A stretch of DNA of 64,000 nt from Hysterangium stoloniferum (lineage: Eukaryota > Basidiomycota > Agaricomycetes > Hysterangiales > Hysterangiaceae). The notes below the pieces were generated by a model. That model did not search any database and was not told the origin of the DNA. It saw nothing but the letters and a program-made list of their open reading frames with translations. This document shows, piece by piece, positions 47,442 through 56,700 of the stretch. Position 1 is the stretch's first letter, and every line of letters starts with the position of its first letter. The stretch covers positions 620,001 through 684,000 of the forward strand of contig WHVD01000009.1 of the NCBI GenBank assembly GCA_015178975.1, read 5' to 3'. The position numbers were made by a program, and so were the translations under genes.

Positions 47442-49915
47442 ATGTCGCAGGAGCAACAACCCAAACCCAAGTTCCCCAACTTCAAAAGAATACCGCGACC
47501 TCAACCTATTAATACCTCTACCACACTATCTCGCACTGAACAAGTCGAGCACTCCACGAGTAATTCTGGCATGCCTTTGCCAATACCCTCTGCTGCGCAG
47601 GGCGACATCGTGGGAATGTCCACCAACTTGGGGAACGGAACCACCTTTACTCCATACACTCCTCTTCCCAGACCCCAATTTCCCAATTTTAAAAGAATAC
47701 CTTGACCTCAAACTACAGTTCCTTCTGCCCCATCACCTTGAACAGAAACTGTCGAGCGCGTGGAGGAGACCTCATCGTCCACGAATCCTACACGGACGGA
47801 CTCCGTTTCAAAAGCTGCACCATGGTCCTCTAATACTTGGGGGGCTCCCTCGGGAACATGGAGTGAGACCCCACCACCTTCTCATAGTATTTTCCCTTCT
47901 ACCGAAGAGGAGATCAGAAAGAAACAGCAGTCTGAGGCCTTCTCCGCACAGGTTCAGGAGGAATTGAAAACACTTAAACGGAAGAGGAGAGAGGAGTACT
48001 TGGAAGGACAGCGGAGGATGGGGGCTAGGGATAATGTCCCTTCAAGGTGGACACGGCAGGAATGGAGGAAAATGGAAGGGCATGATAATCCTTCAATCAT
48101 CGCTCCCCCTTCGGGCCATAAATGGACGGATTTCGCTGAAACGGATTGCCGCGATGGGGGCATGCCATGTGTTCGGAGTGTAGGCCAAAAAAGTAGGAAA
48201 GGAAAAGATGGGGTCACCTTCTATGATTGGGACAAAGTACGAAGGATCAAATTACAAAGCATTGCATTGCGACGTGGAGATGGAGTTGCATTACCTCCCA
48301 GACCCCCTTCACACCGTGGACCTCAGGAACGGACCTACCGGATGGGGCCCGGTGATCTTTCATCTGACTCGGAGGACGACCAATTTCGCTACCCCACCTA
48401 TGACAGCAAGTACCTCGGTGCTGACTGCCATGAAGGTTTCCTACTCCCTGACAACATTCACTTCTTCACGAGTGATCCTAACCAACGAAAAAGCTACCAA
48501 CTTCCGTCAGAGTGTGGAGAGGGTATCGTCCAGCAGACTCTGCAATCCCATCCACTTCCTCTCATCTCCCTCCACCTCCGCCAGTCTCTTCCGTACCCAC
48601 ATTACAGCGCTTTACACCCTTTTCGGAGCTGCCGGGAAGTCTTGTACCATCTTCCGAGCTGCCCTCTCTTCCCCCTATACCACTACCCCTCCCCTTCGCA
48701 GGACATTGTCTTATATCACCATCCTCATCCATATCCAAGCCTCCTCCAGCACTGCAGCCAATCTCACCCCTCTGCACGTCACCTGACCCTCTCGTCGCCT
48801 CCCACTCTACTTCGACGCCTTTGGTCCCTGCAGTGTCTAACATTCCCCTCACTTCCTTGACACCGTGGAGTCCACCGCCCGCCTCTCCCTACTCCCCTTG
48901 CGTTTCTCTGGGAAGCCCCATTCAGCATCCTCACGATACATTAATGGATGTTGATCACCCTATCCCGGAAGTTCTCACAACGCCTATGGAGGAAGTCCTC
49001 GAAGCGCCTCTCTCAGCCATAGACGTCTCCAAGGAACCCCCCCCGGCAATGGAAGCCTTCGAGGAGCCTCCCCCCTTAAGCGAAAAAGCAAAAGGGAAAC
49101 GAAGAACTCAGGCTGATGAGCCCCTTGTCATGGACCCCCCCTTGGCCCACCCCATTCGCAGCCCCCTGCCGCAGCCGTCCTCTCCCCTCCACTCTGAGGA
49201 TACGGCTGGCCCCTCCCGTCCCTTCCAGTCAAGTTGGATGCGCGTGTCTATTAATTACCCCTCTGACATCTTCACTGTGGGACGCACATTAACGTGACTG
49301 GGACCAACCCTGCGGCACCCCCTTCTTAAAGGGCATATCCAGGGGTATAGCGGGTCTCTCACTTTGTCGGACCGCATGAGCGCATTTTATTTATGCGTCA
49401 ACGACCCTAAGGAACAGCTGCGTTTAGTGGAGGATATAGAACGGGTGGAACTTTCCATGTTTCGGTCCTTACTTGTCAACTCCTCTTGTGTTCTTCCTGA
49501 CCACACACCAACCCACTCTGCAGTGGACCTCATTGACTTGTTGGAGCAACTGTTGCCGGATTCGGACACCTCGAGAGGAATCCCCTCTGGGGGAGACATG
49601 AGCTCCACACCACTCATCACTCCTACCCCGCCATCACTACACCCTCGACCCCCTCTCCTTGCCCGTATAACTGACGCTTCCGCTGATCGCGTTCACGCCA
49701 TAATTCGAATGCGCCAGAAAGCCTACGGTCGTTGCGTCTCGTCGATCCAAAAACTGGATTGGTTGACATCTGCCAATGACGCTTCGAGGCGGGAGGACAT
49801 CGCTCTTTCCTTTCGTGCCAAGCGTCTCGCCTGGGGCAACGCTATCCTACACCTTGGGGGTTCATCGCAGGACGCATGGGGAGGAGTTCCAAGCGTCCTT
49901 CGACATCTTCTTTGA
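47442..49915 (+). pseudogene. Chromovirus ORF3, large unknown ORF between pol and the 3' LTR
   Basis: About 820 codons in one reading, broken by TGA at 47703, 47739 and 49295 and a shift near 48500; it ends 25 bp before the LTR. N-terminus: the motif FPNFKRIPRPQ occurs twice. Then an acidic/basic segment (EELKTLKRKRREEYLEGQRR), KWTDFAETDC, a long Pro/Ser-rich part, and a folded-looking C-terminus (LSDRMSAFYLCVNDPKEQLR; VHAIIRMRQKAYGR; LGGSSQDAWGGVPSVL). No signal peptide or membrane helix, so not envelope-like. A diverged copy of its end is preserved next to another LTR-C at 61842-62003, showing that the ORF belongs to the family. Confidence 0.8.
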
Positions 49916-49930
49916 CATAGCTCTTCGACC

Positions 49931-49940
49931 TGGGGGGCAC
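49931..49940 (+). promoter_or_regulatory. Polypurine tract
   Basis: tggggggcac directly precedes the 3' LTR; the complementary gtgcccccc is found beside the minus-strand LTR-C at 61842. Confidence 0.8.
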
Positions 49941-50570
49941 TGTGAGAGGTATGGCGAAATACACTCAGGAAATATAGTCGGATGAGCTCTTACTATATTT
50001 CCTTTATTATTTCTATTTTCTCTCTTTCATTATATCTATAATTAGTTCGACGACCTATGTATGCGGTACATTGACTCTTGTGGGCGCACACATGCCAGAC
50101 TTATGTATTCTAGCGCCCGTAGTTTAGAACTCAGACACTTTTTACACCGCAACCACAACTTACCCAGACACCCGTAGTGTCCTGTAAGTTGTGATTGGTG
50201 TATCGTCTCGACCGTCACAGACGGGCTTTAGCTACTCATTCAAACTGAGTTTCGAACTGTATCAGTCGAAACTCGATCCTTATCTCAACTTGCGTGGACT
50301 ACATCCACGCTACTCTATTATTCGACTCTCTAGCTACTCTACTTGCATTCGAGCAGTTGTCCAGAATCACACTTAACCAGTCGATTCTGCTTATCCGTTC
50401 TAGCTATCTACCTTACTTTAGATAGCTACTTCTCTCTACCGTATTGAACTAAGTAGTCAATACATGTTCGGTCCGTATTAGACTTAGACAGTCAATACAT
50501 CGTGGTATCGTACTTCAACGGTTGATATTCTTCGTATATAGAACGGTTAGAACTTCTACCACTCTTCACA
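49941..50570 (+). mobile_element. 3' LTR of the chromovirus (LTR-C)
   Basis: 630 bp, TGTGAGAGG...CTCTTCACA, followed by the AGGGC target duplication. Reference copy for LTR-C. Confidence 0.95.
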
Positions 50571-50759
50571 AGGGCACAGACTAGTGACACTAGTGGACAA
50601 GTGCACCACCACTCAAACTCAAACTCAGACTCAGATTGACCATATGGTGGACAAAACTGCAGCTATGGATAGGAATGATGTATGACAGGTACATGTGGGT
50701 TGCAAGTGACATCTTCTAACAAAGTACTCCCCTGGTGTTCCATACTGCACAAGTGAGAG

Positions 50760-53700
50760 CTAATACTGACTAGTGGTGGTGAGAGCTGCAACAACCACAA
50801 GTAATCCAGTAAGTATCATCACTAGCAGATAATCAAAAGAGAAGAAACATACCAGGCACATTCTTCTTCAGTATATCAAAGACTATATCACTGTCACCAC
50901 TTTCCCAAGAAGGTTTTTCCTGAAATGCTTCCTTCACATCATGGACCAAACTTGTAGCTGAGAAAGCCATATAAGACTTAGCAGTCTTCTGAAAGTCCAA
51001 ATCTGGTGGAGTATCAAACAAAAGGCAACTGATGACCATGGCAGCTGATAATGTGTTAAAGGATGAAAGAAGTTGAACAAAGTAAGGGCAAAGTACCAAT
51101 GCTAAGCCAAACAACCTTCCGTTGAGGCAAGCTTGAACAAGACTGAGAGGTTAAATACACCAATGGTATACATTGGCTAGATAATTACAAGGGTTGGTTA
51201 TCACACACTTTATATGTTGGATGTCTTGAGATGGACAGAAAGCACTCTTTGAGGTAGTATTCCTGATGGAATAAAATAATAAGGATAATTGTCAAAAAAA
51301 GAAAAGAATAGAAACATTTCCAAAATACAGGGAGATCATGCCCAGGAAGAGAAGGCATGAGGGGGAAACAGGGAGAGAAAAGGCAGAAACTCACATCCTA
51401 AGAGGAGGATGCCAAGGGAGATGGGCCATAAGGGGCAGACAAGGGGAAAAAGTCTGAAACTCACTTCCTGGGAAGGGCACACCAAGGAAGATGAGCCATG
51501 AGGGGCAGACACAGGAAAAGGTCAGAAGCTTACTCGCTGTGAAGGGCATGCCCAGGGAGATGAGCCATGAGGGGGAAACATGTAGGAAAAAGTCCAAAAC
51601 AAACTTCCTGGGAGGAGCATGCCAATAAAGATGAACCATGAGGGGCAGACAAGGGGGAAAAATCAGAAACTCACTGGCTGGGAAGAGCATGCCAAAAGAG
51701 ATGAGCCATGAGGAGCAGACAAGGAGGAAAAGTCAGAAACTCACTTGCTGGGCAGAGCATGCCAAGGGAGATGAACCATGAGGGGTAGATAAGGAGGAAA
51801 ATGTCAGAAACTCACAAACTGGGAAGAAAATGGCAAGGGACCATGAGGGGCAGACAAGGGAGAAAATGTCAGAAACTCACAAACTGGGAAGAAAATGGCA
51901 AGGGAGATTGGCCATGAGGGGCAGACAAGGAGGAAATGTCAGGAACTCACTTCCTGAGAAGAGCATGTTAAGGGAGATGAGCCATGAGGGGCAGATAAGG
52001 AGGAAAAAGTGCAAACTCACCGACTGAGGAGAGTATGCCAAGGGAGATGAGCCATGAGGAACAGACAATGAGGAAATTGTCATAAACTCACTCCCTGTGA
52101 AGAGCATGCCAAAGGAGATGAGCCATGAGGGGCAGACAAGGAAGAAAAAGTGAGAGACTTACTGCCTGAGAAGACTATGTGGAGATATATGAGCCATGAG
52201 GGGCAGACAAGGAGGCAGAAGTCAGACACTCACTCCCTAAGAAGAGCATGCCAAGACAAGAGAGATAGGCCAGAAACTCACAGACTGGGAAAAGCATGGC
52301 AGGGGAGATGAGCTATGAGGGGCAGACAAGGAGGAAAAGGTCAGAAACTCACAAGCTGGGAAGAAGATGGCAAGGGAGGTGAGCCATGAAGGGCAGACAA
52401 GGAGGAAAAAGTAAGAAACTCACCCACTAGGAAGAGCATGGCAAGGGAGATGAGCCATGAGGGGCAGACAACCAGGAAAAAGTCAGAAACATACTCGCTA
52501 GGAAGAGCATGGCAAGGGTAATGAGGCATGAAGATAGACAAGGAGGAAAAAGTCAAAATCTCACGACCTGGGAAGAGCATAGCAAGGGAGCTGAGGCATG
52601 AGGGCAGACAAGGATGAAAAAGTAAGATACTCACAACCTGGGCAGAGCATGGCAAGGGAGATAAGCTATCAGGTGCAGGCAAGGAGGCCAAGGTCTGGAA
52701 CTCACTCTCTGTGAAGAGCATGGCAAGGGCGATGAGCCATGAGGGGCAGACAACCAGGGAAAAAGTCAGAAACTTACATGCTAGGAAGAGGATGCAAGAG
52801 ATGAGCCATGAGGGTAGACAAGGAGGAAAAAGTCAGAAACTCACATACTGGGAAGAGCATGGCAAGGGAGATGAGCCATGAGGGCAGGCGAGGATGAAAA
52901 AGTAAGATACTCACAACCTGGGCAGAGCATGGCAAGGGAGATAAGCTATCAGGTGCAGGCAAGGAGGCCAAGGTCTGGAACTCACTCGCTGTGAAGAGCA
53001 TGCCAAGGAAGATGAACCATGAGGGGCAGATGAGGAGGCCAAGGTCTGGAACTCACTTGCTGTGAAGAGTATGCCAAGGGAGAGGAGCCATGAGGAGTAG
53101 ATATGGAGGACAAGGTCAGAAACTCACTTGCTGGGAAGACATACCAAGGGAGATGAGCCATGAGTGGCAGACAACCAGGAAAAGTCAGAAACTCACAAGC
53201 TGGGAAGAGCATGCCAAGGGAGATGAGCCATGAGGAGCAGACAAGGAGGAAAAGGTCAGAAACTCACCAACTGGGAAGAGCATGTCAAGGGAGATGGACC
53301 ATGAGGGGCAGACAAGCAGGAAACAGTCTAAAGCTCACTTCCTGGGAAGAGCATGCCAAAAGAGATGAGCAATGAGGACAGACAAGGATGACAAAGTAAG
53401 ATACTCACAGACTGGGCAAAGCATGGTAAGAGAGATGGGCTATGAGGGGCAAACAAGGAGGCCAAGGTCTGGAACTCACTTGCTATGAAGAGCATGGCAA
53501 GGGAGATGAGCCATGAGGGGCAGACATGGAGGGAAATGTCCAAAGCTCACTCGCTGTGAAGAGCATGCCCAGGGTGGTGGGCCATGAGGGACAAGGAGGA
53601 ACAAGTCAAAACTCACAAGCTGGGAAGAGCATGTGAAGGGAGATGAGCAATGGGAGGAAGACAAGGAGGAAAAAAATCAAAACTCACTTGCTAGGAAGAG

Positions 53701-56700
53701 CATGCCAAGGAAGATGAGCCAAGAGGGTCAAACAAGTAGGAAAAAAGGCTAAAACTCACTTCCTGGGAAGAGGATACCAAGAAAAATGAGCCATGAGGGT
53801 AGACAAGGGGGAAAAGTTGGAAACTCACTCGCTGGGAGCATGCCAAGGGAGGTAAGCCATGAGGAGCAGACAAGGAGGAAAAAGTTAGAAACTCACTCGC
53901 TGGGCAGAGCATACCAATAGAGATGAGCCATGAGGGGTAGACAAGGAGGAAAAAGTTAGAGAGTCACAAACTGGGAAGAGCATGCCAAGGGGGATGAGCC
54001 ATGAGTGGCAGACAAGGAGGAAAAAGTCAGAAACTTACTTGCTAAGAAGAGGATGTCATGGAAGATGAGTGATGAGGGGTAGACCAGCAGGAAAAAGTCA
54101 GCCACTCACAAACTGGGAGGAGATCAGCAATGAGGGGGGGCATGCAAGGAAGAAAAAGTCCCAAACTCACCCCCTGAGAAGAGCATGCCAAGGGAGATGA
54201 ATCATAAGGCATAGACAAGGAGGAAAAAGTCTGAAACTCACTTCCTGGGAAAGGAAGATGAGCGATGAGGGGGAGATGAGTGATGAGGGGGAGATGAGCG
54301 ATGAGGGGGAGATGAGCGATGAGGGGGAGATGAGCGATGAGGGGGAGATGAGCGATGAGGGGGAGATGAGCGATGAGGGGGAGATGAGCGATGAGGGGGA
54401 GATGAGCGATGAGGGGGAGATACAACTCACCTCCTGGGAAGCACATGTCAAGGGAGATGAGCCATGAGGAGAATACAAGGAGGGAAAGGGCAGAAACTCA
54501 CAAGCTGGGAAGAGCATGCCAAGGGAGATGAGCCATGAAGACCAGACAAGGAGGAAAAGTCAGTAACTCACTCGCTAGGAAGAGTATGCCAAAGGAGATG
54601 AGCCATGAGGAGCAGAGAGGGAGCAAGAGTCAGAAACTCACAATCTGGAAAGTGCATTCCAAGGGAGATGAGTTGTGAAAGCCAGACAATGAGGAACACA
54701 TCAGATACTCACAAGCTGGGAAGTGCACGCCAAGGGAGATGAGCCATGAGGGCAGAGAAGGAGGAAAAGCCAGAAGCTCACAAGCTGGGAAGAGCATGTT
54801 AAGGGAGATGAGCCATGAGGGACAGACACAGGACAAGATCAGAAATTCACTTGCTAGGAAGAGCACACCAAGGGAGATGAACTATGAGGGGCAGTCATGG
54901 AGGAAAAGGTCAAAAACTCACAAGCTGGGAAGAGCATGGCAAGGGAGATGAGCCATGAGGCAGACACAGGAAAAGATCATAAATTCACTTGCTGGGAAGA
55001 GCACACCAAGGGAGATGAACTATGAGGGGCAGATAAGCAGGCAACAGTCCAAAACTCACTTCCTGGGAAGAGCATGGCAAGGGAGATGAGTGATGAGGAA
55101 CAGAGAAGGAGGAATAAATCAGAAACTCACTTGCTGGGCAGAGCATGGCAAGGGAGATAAGCCATGAGTGGCAGACAAGGAGGCCAAGGTCTGGAGCTTA
55201 CCCGCTGCAAAGAACATGCCAAGGAGGCTGAGCCATAAGGGGTGGACAGGGAGGAGAAGTCAGAAACTCACTCCCTGGGAGGAGCATGGCAAGGGAGATG
55301 AGCCTTGAGGGGCTGAGAAGGAGGAAATGGTCAGACACTCACTTGCTGGGAAGAGCATGGCAAAGGAGATGAGCCATGAGGGGTGAGACAAGGAGGAAAA
55401 GTTAGAAACTCACAAGCTGGGATGAGCATGCAAAGGGAGATGAGCCCTTAGGAGCAGACAAGCAGGAAAACCTTACATCCTATAATGACCACCCAAACGA
55501 ATGTCCAACAGGTCAGTTGAGTCTGTGATAAAAACTCTGATTACAAGGAAGCAATGAATCCTCACCACCTGCAATCCCAGATGCAAACCCCATTGAGTAT
55601 CCTTCTTCAATATGTTACAAAAGAACAATACATACACTCTGATAAACATCCAATCAATCCATCACTCAATGCATGCATATAGATGACAATCAATCAATCA
55701 CTAACCTCCTAAATTGTCCCCAGCCCATCTAATCATGGGATCAACAGAGTTGGATACACTCACTCTCTACAAGTAATCCACACAACCAAAGAGGATACAT
55801 AAGCATTGTTATCCAGACCTTGACAACGCATTTAACCAGACATCACATACAGTCTGTTGGTAACATGAAAGCAAAGAATCATGAATTGAGTTCTAAACCT
55901 TGGATATGTTGTGCTTACACCCTATCTCACACACAGCTTTTAAGAAGTGTACAATAGTTCTTTGAGGGAGAAACTCACATCAACCTGTTTGAGGATTACA
56001 AATATGATATTAGTATTTCTCAGTAACCAAACCCACAGAATATTTTAACTCACAGCCTATCAAGTTCAAGCATGCAAATAATTACTGTGAGTGGATGAAA
56101 CATGTAATTAGAACTCAGAGAGAATTTACATTCTTTTCAGAATGTAGAAATCATATAAGGTTAATTCCAATATAACCATGTAAGAATGCTCACTTTCTGT
56201 GCAGTTTAAAACCAGTAGGATCATACTCTTATTAGTCTGCACCAATAATTTGTCCATTAGATGTGAGTACTTACATCCTGAGTCATCCACAAGTAGTTGA
56301 GTCATGAAAGGAAAAGGTAGTACAAACAGACTCACCATCTGCCACATTGTAGTTACAGGAACAGCTATGAGCCAGTATATGCAAAACTGAGCAGAGACAC
56401 CCTCACATCCTATTGACAATGTACCAGATGAAGCTCACACAACAACACTGAAACAACAGCAAGGGCTTACCACCTATCAAACATGTCAGAAGCCAAACAG
56501 AAATATGAAGAAGCCAGACTCACAATCTAACAGAGGGCAGTGGATGACAAACTACCTTGAGCAGATTTATAATCATATTCGCTAAAATACTCACCAGCTG
56601 GAAGTTTATTAATAAAATAATCCAATGATTGTGAACAAAATAAACCAGGCTGCAGTAGAAATGTAGGTCACATACTTTCTGTGATAAAGGGAGAAGGGGA

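Larger units (their letters stand above)
38484..50570 (+). mobile_element. Complete 12.1-kb Ty3/gypsy chromovirus-type element (LTR-C family)
   Basis: Two LTRs (38484 to about 39096; 49941-50570) and a perfect 5-bp target duplication AGGGC (38479-38483, 50571-50575). Order: ORF1, gag, pol (protease, RT, RNase H, integrase, chromodomain), ORF3, polypurine tract. A solo LTR-F (40349-41071) is nested in gag; without it the element is about 11.4 kb. gag, pol and ORF3 carry nine in-frame TGA codons and a few frameshifts; ORF1 is open. The LTRs differ at about 19 aligned positions, all transitions. Old and non-autonomous, but unusually complete. Confidence 0.93.

Noticed and set aside
48208..48786. 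Open frame of 192 aa in the third frame of ORF3
   Set aside because: A shadow of ORF3 around its frameshift point; it is not continued on either side.
47442..49915. ORF3 as an envelope gene
   Set aside because: No signal peptide, no membrane helix and no furin-like site; very Pro/Ser-rich and charged.
51391..54951. Long minus-strand open frames with repeats such as SWLISLGMLFPASEFLTFS, and plus-strand frames such as MSDEGEMSDEGE
   Set aside because: They are translations of the intron repeats. They change frame from unit to unit, and the splice signals explain the unit far better than a secreted repeat protein would.
51395..55479. CRISPR array (regular repeats with short variable parts)
   Set aside because: The variable part is only 3 nt and the repeat 68 nt; fungal nuclear context; no cas genes.
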